From an uncultured Ruminococcus sp. (GTDB taxonomy: Bacteria; Bacillota; Clostridia; Lachnospirales; Lachnospiraceae), in NCBI GenBank assembly GCA_904377845.1, contig CAJFGR010000018.1:1-38011 (forward strand): a stretch of 38,011 bases of DNA. Direction: 5' to 3'. The notes under the pieces were generated by a model. That model was given only the letters and a program-made list of their open reading frames with translations, was not told the DNA's origin and ran no database searches. Every line of letters starts with the position of its first letter. Positions within the stretch are counted from its first letter, which is position 1. A program made the position numbers and the translations under genes. Below are positions 24,259-33,608 of this stretch, piece after piece.

Positions 24259-25548
24259 ATGGAATTATGCAGTATCACAGGGTTAAAAGGTAAAATCACT
24301 GTTCCGGGGGATAAATCCATTTCTCACCGGTGCGTTATGTTCGGATCCATTGCCAGCGGCATGACAGAGATCCACAATTTTCTCCAGGGAGCGGACTGTC
24401 TCGCTACAATCCGCTGTTTTCGCACCATGGGAATTGACATTGAGGAAAAGGGCGACACCATACTTGTCCACGGGAAAGGTCTGCACGGTCTCTCTGCACC
24501 GACCGATATACTCGATGTCGGGAACAGCGGTACAACAACACGTCTTCTGTCGGGAATTCTTGCCGGACAGCCGTTCGAATCAAAGCTTTCCGGAGACGAA
24601 TCACTGAACTCCCGCCCTATGAAAAGGATTATTGATCCGCTGACCCAGATGGGCGCCAATATCTCAAGTATCCTGCGAAACGGATGCGCACCGCTGTATA
24701 TTACGCCCGGCGAACTTCACGGAATCCACTATAACTCACCTGTGGCCTCCGCGCAGGTAAAATCATGCGTCCTGCTCGCAGGGCTGTATGCGGACGGTGA
24801 GACCTCTGTTACCGAGCCGTCCCTCTCCAGGAATCACACAGAACTGATGCTGAAAGAATTCGGAGCCGATATCCGTTCCTCACATGAACTGGGAAGCACA
24901 AGGGCAACCGCCTCCATCTCTCCCTGTGACGAACTTTTCGGCCAGAAGATCACCGTACCCGGCGACATTTCCTCCGCCGCATACTTTATTGCAGCAGGGC
25001 TGATTGTGCCGGATTCTGAGATTCTCATTGAAAATGCAGGCATTAATCCAACCCGTGCCGGCATCCTGAAAGTATGCGAAGATATGGGAGGCGATATTAC
25101 TCTTCTCAACGAGCGTGTCGAGGGAGGAGAGAAAATTGCGGATATCCTTGTCCGTACAAGCAGGCTCCACGGCATCACGATACAGGGCGATATTATTCCG
25201 ACGCTTATCGACGAAATCCCTGTTATCGCCGTCATGGCAGCCGTTGCGGAGGGCACTACTATTATCAAAGATGCAGCCGAATTGAAAGTAAAAGAAACAG
25301 ACCGCATTGAGACTGTCTGCGATAACCTGAAAGCAATGGGATGTAATGTCACACCGACCTCGGACGGCATGATCATCACCGGCGGGAAACTCAAAGGCGC
25401 GTCCATCCACACACTGCTCGACCACCGCATTGCAATGGCATTCAGCATTGCAGCGCTGGTGGCAGAAGGAAATACCAAAATACTGGACAGCAGGTGCGTG
25501 GATGTATCGTATCCCACATTCTATGATACCTTTGAGGAATTGCTGTAA
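24259..25548 (+). CDS. aroA: 5-enolpyruvylshikimate-3-phosphate synthase
   Basis: Joins shikimate 3-phosphate and phosphoenolpyruvate in the shikimate pathway. The 429-residue protein has PGDKSISHR (16-24), GNSGTTTRL (88-96), PGDISSAAYF and LKVKETDRI. The NSGTTTRLLSG form, rather than NAGTAMRPL, puts it with the class II enzymes of Gram-positive bacteria, which include glyphosate-tolerant members; tolerance here is untested. AAAGGA precedes the ATG. It is the second gene after tyrA. Its TAA stop is the first triplet of the long palindrome at 25546-25920. Confidence 0.96.
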   Translation: MELCSITGLKGKITVPGDKSISHRCVMFGSIASGMTEIHNFLQGADCLATIRCFRTMGIDIEEKGDTILVHGKGLHGLSAPTDILDVGNSGTTTRLLSGILAGQPFESKLSGDESLNSRPMKRIIDPLTQMGANISSILRNGCAPLYITPGELHGIHYNSPVASAQVKSCVLLAGLYADGETSVTEPSLSRNHTELMLKEFGADIRSSHELGSTRATASISPCDELFGQKITVPGDISSAAYFIAAGLIVPDSEILIENAGINPTRAGILKVCEDMGGDITLLNERVEGGEKIADILVRTSRLHGITIQGDIIPTLIDEIPVIAVMAAVAEGTTIIKDAAELKVKETDRIETVCDNLKAMGCNVTPTSDGMIITGGKLKGASIHTLLDHRIAMAFSIAALVAEGNTKILDSRCVDVSYPTFYDTFEELL

Positions 25549-25920
25549 ATTCCGCGATTGCCGGGGAGACACTTCCGATTGGAAGAGCACAGAGAATCAC
25601 TCGGATACAGCCGATATGAACCATTTTTCGGATCAGTCGGGATTGTGATGCGGACGGCGACTGTGAAGAAAGGTTAGATGAACTTTAACCCTGAGATATA
25701 GCGTTAATCAGCCAGACGGGCTTGTCTGAGCACTGCGAGTTGTCCGTCTGGCTGATTGTTTTTAGCTATATTTCAGGGTTATTAGTTTATCTTCCTTTTG
25801 TAACCGGAGCCGGAAGCATTACAATCCCGACTGATCTGAATACGTGAGTCAATCCACTGTATCCGATTGATTTTCAGACGCTTTACCGAGGAATTGACTC
25901 TCCGGCAAATACGGAATTTA
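25546..25920. repeat. about 375-bp imperfect palindrome filling a convergent intergenic gap
   Basis: The two halves are reverse complements of each other at a constant centre near 25733. Matching blocks are: TAAATTCCG (25546-25554 with 25912-25920), TCGGATACAG (25601-25610 with 25857-25866), GATCAGTCGGGATTGT (25631-25646 with 25821-25836), the 17-bp arm at 25686-25702 with 25765-25781, and AATCAGCCAGACGG (25706-25719 with 25744-25757). Between the blocks identity is lower. The palindrome begins with the TAA stop of aroA and ends with the TAA stop of the FGGY kinase on the other strand. RNA from either strand could fold into a very long hairpin. The inner part doubles as a terminator. Confidence 0.85.
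25686..25781. terminator. central hairpin of the palindrome, likely bidirectional terminator
   Basis: An inner 14-bp stem (25706-25719 with 25744-25757) followed by GTTTTTA on the plus strand, and an outer 17-bp arm with one G-U pair. It lies between the convergent aroA and kinase genes and probably ends both transcripts. On the minus strand the T-rich run is weaker. Confidence 0.75.
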
Positions 25921-27522
25921 GATTCCGGCATCCACTGCTGCTCTTTCGATCGCCAGTCCTTTTGTATACCTCTCCATAAACTTCTCATAGCCTTCCACAT
26001 CTTCCGGCACCGGATCCATTCCTGAGCCCTGTGCATCGTGGAATACTTTGTTATTGAGGTAGTCTGTCAGGCTCTCGCCGTCTTCTTTGCGCACAAGGTA
26101 ATCTGCAAGAAGCGCAATTCCCCATGCACCGCCTTCTCCGGCAGTCTCCATAACGTATACAGGCGTATCGATCGCTCCGGCAAGGATTCTCTGTCCCACG
26201 CCTTTTGTCTTGAACAGGCCGCCGTGTCCCATCATACGGTCAAGTTTTACATTTTCTTTCTTGAGCAGGATATCCATTCCTGTCTTCAGAGCGCCGAGAG
26301 ATGTGTAGAGATTCACTCTCATAAAGTTTGCCAGATTGAATCTGCTCTCAGGGGAGCGCACGAAGAGGGGACGTCCCTCGTCGAATCCTGTGATATGCTC
26401 GCCTGAGAAGTAATTGTATGCGAGCAGGCCGCCGCAGTCAGCATCGCCCTCAAGCGCTTTATTGTAAAGGGTTCCGAACAGTTTGTTCATATCCACGTCA
26501 ATACCGAAGCTCTCTGCAAATTCTTTGAACAGTCCCACCCATGCATTCAGGTCGGATGTACAGTTGTTGCAGTGAACCATAGCTACCAGATCTCCGGCAG
26601 GTGTTGTCACAAGGTCGATCTCCTCGTACGGTTTTGTCAGGTCTTTCTCAAGGACTGCCATAGCAAATACACTTGTTCCGGCAGATACATTTCCTGTTCT
26701 TACGGCAACGCTGTTTGTGGCTGTCATTCCGGTTCCTGCATCTCCCTCAGGCGGGCACATAGGGATGCCTGCTGCCAGATTTCCGGAAGGATCAAGAAGT
26801 TTTACGCCCTCTTCTGTCATACAGCCTGCATCTTCGCCCGCAAGAAGTACTTTCGGGAGAAGTTCGCGGATCTTCCACGGGAATCCTTTGTCTGCCACCA
26901 GCTCATCAAACTGATCCAGCATCCTGCTGTCATAGTCTTTCGCCTCAATATTGATCGGGAACATTCCGGCCGCATCGCCGCTTCCGATCACTCTCCGGCC
27001 GGTCAGCTGCCAGTGGATATATCCGGCAAGTGTGGTAAAGAAACGCACTTTTCCTACATGATCTTCGCCATTTAAGATCGCCTGATACAGATGAGCGATA
27101 CTCCAGCGCTGCGGAATATGATACTGGAAGAGCTCTGACAGCTTCTCTGACGCCTCTCCCGTGATCGTATTTCTCCATGTGCGGAACGGCACAAGAAGCT
27201 CATCGTTCTCATCAAATGCCAGATAACCGTGCATCATCGCACTGACTCCCGCTGCCGCCAGATTTGTGATGGTGACTCCATATTCCTCCTGCACATTTTT
27301 CACAAGGTCCTGATAGCTGCCCTGAAGCCCTTTCCACACTTCGTCGATGGCATACGTCCAGATATGGTTCACATACTGATTCTCCCAGTCATAGCTTCCG
27401 GAAGCGACAGGTGATTTGTCCACATCGATGAGCACTGCCTTAATCCTTGTCGATCCCAGCTCGATGCCGAGCACCGCCTGTCCGGCGCTTATCATCTCTC
27501 TGATCTCTTCTTTGCTTCGCAT
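25918..27522 (-). CDS. FGGY-family carbohydrate kinase, probable L-ribulokinase
   Basis: A sugar kinase of the FGGY family, 534 residues, with the N-terminal phosphate loop [15 protein letters not shown] (19-33) and the second nucleotide-binding block [18 protein letters not shown] in the C-terminal domain (about 430-450). By sequence alone it could be called a xylulokinase-like protein. The neighbouring araD, araA and araR make L-ribulose (L-arabinose pathway) the best substrate guess; many clostridia use such a kinase in place of classical AraB. AGGAGG lies before the ATG. It follows ddh by 80 bases with a hairpin between and no clear promoter of its own. Confidence 0.85.
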   Translation of the reverse strand: MRSKEEIREMISAGQAVLGIELGSTRIKAVLIDVDKSPVASGSYDWENQYVNHIWTYAIDEVWKGLQGSYQDLVKNVQEEYGVTITNLAAAGVSAMMHGYLAFDENDELLVPFRTWRNTITGEASEKLSELFQYHIPQRWSIAHLYQAILNGEDHVGKVRFFTTLAGYIHWQLTGRRVIGSGDAAGMFPINIEAKDYDSRMLDQFDELVADKGFPWKIRELLPKVLLAGEDAGCMTEEGVKLLDPSGNLAAGIPMCPPEGDAGTGMTATNSVAVRTGNVSAGTSVFAMAVLEKDLTKPYEEIDLVTTPAGDLVAMVHCNNCTSDLNAWVGLFKEFAESFGIDVDMNKLFGTLYNKALEGDADCGGLLAYNYFSGEHITGFDEGRPLFVRSPESRFNLANFMRVNLYTSLGALKTGMDILLKKENVKLDRMMGHGGLFKTKGVGQRILAGAIDTPVYVMETAGEGGAWGIALLADYLVRKEDGESLTDYLNNKVFHDAQGSGMDPVPEDVEGYEKFMERYTKGLAIERAAVDAGI

Positions 27523-27564
27523 TTACGCACTCCTCCTTTTGATGTTTATTATTCTCTATAGCAA

Positions 27565-27594
27565 TCAGCAGGCGCCTTTTCATGCGCCTGCTGA
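27565..27594. terminator. hairpin between ddh and the kinase gene
   Basis: TCAGCAGGCGC (27565-27575) pairs with GCGCCTGCTGA (27584-27594), an 11-bp GC-rich stem. No T-run follows on the minus strand (ATTGCTATAG), so it may be a processing or stability element, or a leaky terminator, rather than a full stop. Confidence 0.5.
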
Positions 27595-27602
27595 CCTGTA
27601 TC

Positions 27603-28589
27603 CTACAGCATTGTTTTACGCAATTCTTCCCCGCTCTTCGCACTTAAATATGCTGGCGCGATATCAAAAACTGTCCTGCATCCGCTCTGCCCTTCCTGTG
27701 ATAACCGGTATGCCGCACGGGCATAGGCGATCAGGACCGAAGATGTAAACTCCGGATTGGAATCCAGCTTCAGACTGTATTCGATCAGGTGGCTGTTCTC
27801 ACCATTCCATCCGGTCTTGCCGCTCCTTAAAACGAATCCTCCGTGAGGAATGCCGCTGTGGTCTCTCTTTAACTCTTCTTCACTGATAAAATGTACGGTC
27901 GTGTCATAATCCGAGAAATAGTTCGGCATAGTCTTGATCTCTTCTTCAACTTTCGCTGCATCCGCCCCTTCTTCCAGAACAACGAAGCACTCTCTCGTAT
28001 GCTTCTGTCTTGTCGTCAGATCCGGATTTTCTCCGCTTCTCACTGCCTCAAGCGCTGCATCTACAGGAATCGTATACTGCTTCGCATCTTTGACTCCTTC
28101 GATCCTGCGGACAGCGTCAGAATGCCCCTGACTTACACCTTTTCCCCAGAACGTATAATCTTTACCGTCCGGAAGAATAGCATTTGCATACAGCCTGTTA
28201 AGGGAAAACATACCCGGATCCCAGCCGACAGAGATGATGCCGATCTTTCCGGCTTCTTTTGCCGCCGCATCCACATTTGCATAATGCTCCGGGATCTTTG
28301 CATGGGTGTCAAAGCTGTCAATAACATTGAACATACGCGCATATTCCGGCGTCTGCTTCGGAAGATCCGTAGCGCTTCCGCCGCAGAGGATCATAACATC
28401 GATTTTGTCTTTCCATTCTCCTGCGTCTTCAGTCCTGCACACCGGCACGCCTTCTGTCAGGATCTGTACTCTTGACGGATCTCTCCTTGTAAATACTGCC
28501 GCAAGTTCCATATCCGGATTCTGCTTTATCGCACACTCGATACCTCTTCCGAGATTTCCATAACCTGAAATACCTATTCTGATACTCAT
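27603..28589 (-). CDS. ddh: meso-diaminopimelate dehydrogenase
   Basis: Single-step route from tetrahydrodipicolinate to meso-diaminopimelate with NADPH, for lysine and peptidoglycan. The 328-residue protein has the nucleotide-binding GYGNLGRGI (9-17), the ILCGGSATDLP block, the SVGWDPGMFSLNR block and HGGFVLRSG, all typical of Ddh; length is normal. AAAAGGAG precedes the ATG. It sits inside the arabinose cluster, between araA and the kinase, but has its own strong promoter (28634-28662), so it need not depend on arabinose. Read-through from araA would also raise it. Confidence 0.95.
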   Translation of the reverse strand: MSIRIGISGYGNLGRGIECAIKQNPDMELAAVFTRRDPSRVQILTEGVPVCRTEDAGEWKDKIDVMILCGGSATDLPKQTPEYARMFNVIDSFDTHAKIPEHYANVDAAAKEAGKIGIISVGWDPGMFSLNRLYANAILPDGKDYTFWGKGVSQGHSDAVRRIEGVKDAKQYTIPVDAALEAVRSGENPDLTTRQKHTRECFVVLEEGADAAKVEEEIKTMPNYFSDYDTTVHFISEEELKRDHSGIPHGGFVLRSGKTGWNGENSHLIEYSLKLDSNPEFTSSVLIAYARAAYRLSQEGQSGCRTVFDIAPAYLSAKSGEELRKTML

Positions 28590-28633
28590 TTGCCTGCTCC
28601 TTTTCTGTTGTTTTATTTTAATACTCTGCTGTT

Positions 28634-28662
28634 ATTATACAGGGGCGCGGATAAGTTTTCAA
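28634..28662 (-). promoter_or_regulatory. ddh promoter
   Basis: TTGAAA (28657-28662) and a perfect TATAAT (28634-28639) on the minus strand with a 17-bp spacer, in the gap between araA and ddh. Confidence 0.8.
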
Positions 28663-28673
28663 TGAATACATGG

Positions 28674-30173
28674 CTATTTTCTGTATGCGATATCGTTCCA
28701 TCTCAGTTCATTTTTGAGATTCCGGATCGTCGTATCTTTATCAATATAAACTGCCTCAATACCCATGGCTGCCGCCCAGTCTCCCATCTGCTCGCTTGTC
28801 AGGTCATAGGAGAACGCCGTATGGTGTGCTCCGCCGCAGAGGATCCACGCTTCCGCTCCTGTCTGCAGGTTCGGCTCCGGTGTCCAGAATGCTGTCGCAA
28901 CCGGAAGTTTCGGCATCGGTTTCTCTGTCTTCTTGCAGTTCACGTCATTGATGATCAGACGGAAACGGTCACCCAGGTCGATCAGGGAAGTTGCCACAGC
29001 CGGTCCTGTCTTCGCTGTAAATACCAGTCTTGCCGGATCTTCGCGGTCTCCCATGGAAAGGGGCTGTACTTTAATACTGATCGGGCCGTCGGAAATCGTC
29101 GGGCACACTTCCAGCATATGAGCCTGAAGAATTCCTTCTTTGCCCGGTACCAGGTTGTATGTATAGTCTTCCATAAAGGAAGTTCCCTTTGCATCTTTCA
29201 TGCCTTCTGTCATGATTTTCATGATACGGACCATAGCTGCTGTCTTCCAGTCTCCCTCTGCTCCGAAGCCGTAGCCCTTCTGCATCAGTCTCTGAATCGC
29301 AAGTCCCGGGAGCTGTTTCAGACTGCCGAGATCGCCGAAATGTGTAACAATTGCCTGATAATTTTTCTCCTCGAGGAACCGCTCGAATCCGATTTCAATC
29401 TGTGCCTGTACAGCCACGTGACGTCGGAACTCTTCCGGATCTCTTCCCTCGAGCAGGATATCGTATGTATCATAATATTCATCTGTCAGTGCTTTTACAT
29501 CGCTCTCGGATACTGCCTCTACAGCCTCCGCGATCTCATTGACCGGATAAGCATCCACTTCCCAGCCGAATTTGATCTGCGCTTCTACTTTATCTCCGTC
29601 TGTGACCGCCACATTTCTCATATTGTCGGCAACTCTCATAACACGTACATGGCTGCTCTCGATCACGCCTACCGCCGTGCGCATCCAGGAACCGATCTTC
29701 TTCTGCACATCCTCATCGGCCCAGTATCCGACAATCACCTTGCGCTCGATTCCCATGCGGGTGAAGATATGTCCGAACTCTCGCCCGCCGTGTGCAGACT
29801 GGTTCTCATTCATGAAATCCATGTCGATGGTATCATAAGGAATTTCACGGTTAAACTGTGTATGCAGGTGAAGTAGCGGTTTTCTGTACTCCTGAAGGCC
29901 GAGGATCCATGATTTTGCCGGCGAGAATGTGTGCATCCATGTGATGACGCCGGCACACGTCTCGTCCATATTTGCCTCGTTGAAAGTCTTTCTGATCAGT
30001 TCGTTTGTGATCAGTGTAGGCTTTAATACTACCTCGTAGGGAAGATTTCCCGACTCATTGAGTTTTTCCACAATAATGCGGGAATGCTCTGCCACGTGGG
30101 TAAGGCACTCATCTCCGTAGAGATCCTGTGAACCTGTGCAGAACCAGAACTTGTACTCTTTTCTTTTTAACAT
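28674..30173 (-). CDS. araA: L-arabinose isomerase
   Basis: Interconverts L-arabinose and L-ribulose, metal-dependent. The 499-residue protein has the normal AraA length and its conserved blocks: WFCTGSQDLYGDE near the start, ITWMHTFSPAKSWI, LHTQFNREIPY, the GFGAEGDWKTAA stretch with a catalytic glutamate, and CGGAHHTAFS near the end with a metal-binding histidine. AAGGAGG lies before the ATG. It follows araD by 27 bases on the same strand, so the two are co-transcribed from the araR promoter. Confidence 0.97.
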   Translation of the reverse strand: MLKRKEYKFWFCTGSQDLYGDECLTHVAEHSRIIVEKLNESGNLPYEVVLKPTLITNELIRKTFNEANMDETCAGVITWMHTFSPAKSWILGLQEYRKPLLHLHTQFNREIPYDTIDMDFMNENQSAHGGREFGHIFTRMGIERKVIVGYWADEDVQKKIGSWMRTAVGVIESSHVRVMRVADNMRNVAVTDGDKVEAQIKFGWEVDAYPVNEIAEAVEAVSESDVKALTDEYYDTYDILLEGRDPEEFRRHVAVQAQIEIGFERFLEEKNYQAIVTHFGDLGSLKQLPGLAIQRLMQKGYGFGAEGDWKTAAMVRIMKIMTEGMKDAKGTSFMEDYTYNLVPGKEGILQAHMLEVCPTISDGPISIKVQPLSMGDREDPARLVFTAKTGPAVATSLIDLGDRFRLIINDVNCKKTEKPMPKLPVATAFWTPEPNLQTGAEAWILCGGAHHTAFSYDLTSEQMGDWAAAMGIEAVYIDKDTTIRNLKNELRWNDIAYRK

Positions 30174-30200
30174 TTTTGTGTCCTCCTTGTTTTGAATATT

Positions 30201-30905
30201 TTATTTTTCTCCCGGCTGTCCGTAATATGCGTTTGCCCCGTGTTTTCTGTAATAGTGCTTATCCTGCAGTTCCTGCGGCGCAGGCTTTACATCCGGATTA
30301 ATAAACTCGCAGCGTGCCGCCATCTTGGCTACCTCCTCTGCCACCACTGCATTATGCACTGCTTCGTGGGCGTCTTTTCCCCATGTGAATACGCCGTGAT
30401 TCTTACAGAGTACGGCAGGAACTGCGATATAGTCTTTCCCCAGTCTCTCAAACTCGTCGGCGATCAGCACACCCGTGTTCTTTTCATATGCCTCTTCAAT
30501 CTCCTCTTTTGTGAGATTTCTCACACAGGGGATCTCTCCGTAGATATAATCTGCGTGTGTGGTTCCATAGCAGGGAATGTCCCGTCCTGCCTGCGCCCAG
30601 CTTGTCGCCCATGAAGAGTGCGTGTGCACGACTCCCCCGATCTTCGGGAAACGGTTGTACAGCACGACATGGGTCGGTGTATCTGAAGAAGGATTGTATC
30701 TTCCCTCCACTTTATTGCCGTCAAGGTCAACAACGACCATATCATCCGGAGTCAGCTTATCGTACTCCACTCCGCTCGGCTTAATGACAAACAGACCGCT
30801 CTCGCGGTCGATCCCGCTTACATTGCCCCACGTAAATGTCACAAGATTGTACTTCGGCAGAAGCATATTTGCCTCATAGACCTCTTTCTTTAATTGTTCC
30901 AGCAT
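30201..30905 (-). CDS. araD: L-ribulose-5-phosphate 4-epimerase
   Basis: Converts L-ribulose 5-phosphate to D-xylulose 5-phosphate, the last step of arabinose entry to the pentose phosphate pathway. The 234-residue protein has the zinc ligands His94 and His96 (VVHTHSS) and His170 (CKNHGVF), and Asp75 in SSDTPTH, at positions one below those of E. coli AraD. AAGGAGG lies before the ATG. It is second after araR, with a 20-base gap. Homology to rhamnulose- and fuculose-phosphate aldolases is expected, but the ligands and context favour AraD. Confidence 0.96.
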   Translation of the reverse strand: MLEQLKKEVYEANMLLPKYNLVTFTWGNVSGIDRESGLFVIKPSGVEYDKLTPDDMVVVDLDGNKVEGRYNPSSDTPTHVVLYNRFPKIGGVVHTHSSWATSWAQAGRDIPCYGTTHADYIYGEIPCVRNLTKEEIEEAYEKNTGVLIADEFERLGKDYIAVPAVLCKNHGVFTWGKDAHEAVHNAVVAEEVAKMAARCEFINPDVKPAPQELQDKHYYRKHGANAYYGQPGEK

Positions 30906-30925
30906 AATGATTATCCTCCTTTTAT

Positions 30926-32005
30926 TTATATCTCATGGATGACCTTCACCGAATTGCGCATAATCAGTTTTGGCGCGAATTCCCGGGTCTCCATTTCTTC
31001 GTTCTTGAGTATCTTACAGGTGATCTGTTCTGCCGCTGCTCTCCCCAACTCTTCTACCGGATTCTCCACTGACGTAAGCGGCACGGGACAGAATTTTGCA
31101 AGTCCTGAATTATCGATTCCTGCCACAGACAGATCATCCGGCACCCGTCGTCCTGCTTTCCGGAAGATCCCTACGAGTTTGTATGCAGTCTCATCATTAT
31201 AACAGACACATGCCGTACAGCCTTTAAGCCGCTTTAAAAATTTGACGCTCTCATCTTCCATCATCCTGAGTTCTTCCGAATCGATCCAGATAACCTGCTC
31301 ACCCCGTATCTTTATTTCCTGCTCCATCAGTGCGTCCGTATAACCCGCGTACCGCAGATGCCCCTGCCCGTCGTCTGACTTAAATATTCCGCCGATACGG
31401 GTATGCCCGCACTCTGTAAGATGTTTCGCCGCAAGGTATCCTGCCCTTCGGTCATCCATACTGATATGCGGGATATCCAGCTCCCTGTAATAGCTATTAA
31501 CAAACAAAACCGGTATCCCCAGCTTCTCAATTTCTCTGTAAAGCTCCATATTCGGGTTGGGCAGGGCGCTCTTTACCGTCTCTGCTATGATCCCGTCCAC
31601 CGACTGGGTATGGATGAACTCTTTCAGCAGCATCCGCTCTTTCTCCACCGCATTGTCCGTCATGGCGATCTGGAGAGTGCATCCTTCACGTGAGAGTACG
31701 GATTCGATTCCTTTTATAATTGAAGGGAAAATATAAGTGTCCACGTAGGTCAGCATAACTGCGATCCTGACCTCTTTACCTGCATACCGTCTGGTATTAA
31801 CAGTAACATAAGTCCCGCTTCCTCTGCGCCCCTCAACCACACCTTTTTCCGTCAGCTCCTCCATGGCACGCCGGACTGTCTGCCGGCTTACGTCAAAGAG
31901 CTCCATAAGGTCATTTTCCGAAGGAAGCTTATCTCCCCTGCATAAAGATCCGTTTTTGATCTCCTCCTGAACCCATGAGACGACCCTCTCATATTTCTTC
32001 TGCAT
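30926..32005 (-). CDS. araR: arabinose operon repressor, GntR/LacI hybrid
   Basis: A transcription repressor of the AraR type: a GntR winged-helix domain at the N-terminus (about 1-70, with [20 protein letters not shown]) joined to a LacI-like sugar-binding domain (about 78-359, with [25 protein letters not shown] and [11 protein letters not shown]). This fusion is the known AraR of B. subtilis, which responds to L-arabinose. The 359-residue length is typical. It is the first gene of the cluster, so it probably represses itself and araD-araA. I could not match a known AraR box with confidence in its promoter. Confidence 0.93.
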   Translation of the reverse strand: MQKKYERVVSWVQEEIKNGSLCRGDKLPSENDLMELFDVSRQTVRRAMEELTEKGVVEGRRGSGTYVTVNTRRYAGKEVRIAVMLTYVDTYIFPSIIKGIESVLSREGCTLQIAMTDNAVEKERMLLKEFIHTQSVDGIIAETVKSALPNPNMELYREIEKLGIPVLFVNSYYRELDIPHISMDDRRAGYLAAKHLTECGHTRIGGIFKSDDGQGHLRYAGYTDALMEQEIKIRGEQVIWIDSEELRMMEDESVKFLKRLKGCTACVCYNDETAYKLVGIFRKAGRRVPDDLSVAGIDNSGLAKFCPVPLTSVENPVEELGRAAAEQITCKILKNEEMETREFAPKLIMRNSVKVIHEI

Positions 32006-32048
32006 TCATCAGCCCCCTTTCCTCGTTCTCCATATCCGTTCAGCACTA

Positions 32049-32077
32049 TATATATAATACAACATAACAACTTTCAA
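32049..32077 (-). promoter_or_regulatory. araR-araD-araA promoter
   Basis: TTGAAA (32072-32077) and TATATA (32049-32054) on the minus strand with a 17-bp spacer. GTTGT occurs twice, eight bases apart, inside the spacer and may be part of an operator. Confidence 0.6.
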
Positions 32078-32126
32078 TACAATTCGCAATATAGATAAAG
32101 ATATTGAAGGTTTTTTGGCATAAAAT

Positions 32127-32171
32127 AAGAAGTTGTACTGTTTTTATTTTTAAAAAGCAACACAACTTCTT
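32127..32171 (-). terminator. terminator of the ABC transporter operon
   Basis: AAGAAGTTGT (32127-32136) pairs with ACAACTTCTT (32162-32171), with a further TTTTTA/TAAAAA pairing in the loop. On the minus strand ATTTTATG follows. It lies about ten bases past the permease stop. Confidence 0.65.
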
Positions 32172-32180
32172 TTCTTCTTC

Positions 32181-33608
32181 CTACTCGTTCCTGATCGCAG
32201 CCAGCGGGCTGAGTTTCATTGCACGCACCGCCGGAAAGTATCCCGCCGCCATTCCTACCAGAACGGCAAATCCCATCGACGCCAGCATCAGCCAGACCGG
32301 AATGTATGAAATATTTCCTTCTGTCCCCCACAGACTTTCCCCGGGAATAAGTACATTTATCACACCGGAAATAATCAGGCTCAGAACATTTCCCGCAATT
32401 CCTCCGATAAGCCCTATAAATGCGGCTTCCAGCAAAAAGAGCTGGCGGATATTTTTCAGGCTGCAGCCTATCACTTTCATGACGCCGATCTCCTTTGTCC
32501 TCTCATAGATCGCCATCATCATTGTATTTGCGATTCCGATTGCGGCAACAAGCAGAGAGACTGCTCCGATCCCGCCGAGTACAGCCTGCACCATACCGAG
32601 CGTTTTCTTCATTCCGTTAATGTATTCCACGTTAGTGTATACATCATATCCCAGACTCCGGATCGTCTGAGCCAGTTCTTCTACGTGATCCATATCATCC
32701 GCCTGAAGGGATGCCGATGAATATACAAACTGTCCGTACGGCTTTCCATTCTGTGTCGTCGGCTGTCCTGGGATGGCCCGCCCTCTGAACTCTTTCTGAA
32801 GATATTCTCTTAATTTATAAATATCGCACAGTACATTATACGAATTGGCATTGTAGGTATCCGGTCCGCCCGCAATCACCCCGCACACACCGAGTACATA
32901 TTTCTTCGGCGTTTTTACTGTGTTTCTTCCTCCTGATCCTTCACTGTCGGCCGGAGCCGCTCCCAAATCCGCAGTCTCCTGCGTCTGATAATAGCTGTCC
33001 TGATCCAGAATCACAAAGAGTTTGTCCTTACTGAGATCAATATCCGGAAGTTCTCCCGTCTCCCAGTATCCGCTTCCCGTTCCTTTTTCATAAAAATCCA
33101 CAAGCACCATATTTCCGAACAGCATCTCAAGCTCGGGACTGTCCGGATCGGGAAGCCTTCCTCCCGGTTCCAGTTCCGGATTCAGCCGCTCCATTGCTTC
33201 ATGAGTCATCCCATAAAGCTGGATATACCCCTCATACTTTCCCTTCAGCGCCAGAGCGGAAAAGTTCAGTACAGGATCTGCACTCTTTACGTGTTCCAGC
33301 ATTTTAAATTCCCGGATCGTCTCATCTGTAATATATTTCGCTGTTTCCCCGTCGTCGCCTGTATCCGTACTGTAACTGTAGGAGCCGTACATCATGCCGT
33401 CATCTGTTTTTCCCGTGACGGTAAGTCCTGTCGTACCACCGTCAAGCTCCATCTGTTCGTACATCGACTGCTGCAGTCCGAGCCCCAGAGAAATCATAAC
33501 GACAATGGACGCAGTTCCGATCACAACGCCGAGGATTGTGAGAAATGCGCGAAGTTTCCGCCTTTTAAGGCTCCCCGCGCTCATCCTCAGTAAATCGCTC
33601 CACCTCAT
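32181..33608 (-). CDS. ABC transporter permease, MacB/FtsX type
   Basis: A 475-residue membrane protein with the MacB layout: one membrane helix near the N-terminus (about 20-42, after RKLRAFLTILGVVIGTASI), a large extracytoplasmic domain, and three helices at the C-terminus (about 358-380, 405-430 and 440-462). The ERTKEIGVMKVIGCS stretch and the PLAAIRNE end are family hallmarks. These permeases act mechanically on exported or surface substrates rather than forming a simple channel. The ATG at 33608 has GGAGGAG upstream and overlaps the end of the preceding gene by 44 bases, which implies translational coupling. Substrate unknown. Confidence 0.9.
   Translation of the reverse strand: MRWSDLLRMSAGSLKRRKLRAFLTILGVVIGTASIVVMISLGLGLQQSMYEQMELDGGTTGLTVTGKTDDGMMYGSYSYSTDTGDDGETAKYITDETIREFKMLEHVKSADPVLNFSALALKGKYEGYIQLYGMTHEAMERLNPELEPGGRLPDPDSPELEMLFGNMVLVDFYEKGTGSGYWETGELPDIDLSKDKLFVILDQDSYYQTQETADLGAAPADSEGSGGRNTVKTPKKYVLGVCGVIAGGPDTYNANSYNVLCDIYKLREYLQKEFRGRAIPGQPTTQNGKPYGQFVYSSASLQADDMDHVEELAQTIRSLGYDVYTNVEYINGMKKTLGMVQAVLGGIGAVSLLVAAIGIANTMMMAIYERTKEIGVMKVIGCSLKNIRQLFLLEAAFIGLIGGIAGNVLSLIISGVINVLIPGESLWGTEGNISYIPVWLMLASMGFAVLVGMAAGYFPAVRAMKLSPLAAIRNE

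Noticed and set aside
24834-25590. Two minus-strand open frames of 227 and 236 codons
   Set aside because: Antisense to aroA, which carries all expected EPSP synthase motifs.
25782-26036. An 84-codon minus-strand frame in the palindrome
   Set aside because: It overlaps the end of the kinase gene in another frame and its body is the palindrome arm; no support as a gene.
28590-29876. A 428-codon open frame on the plus strand
   Set aside because: It lies antisense to araA, has no ribosome binding site, and its translation is rich in Cys, His and Arg without domain motifs. It is a shadow of the real gene.
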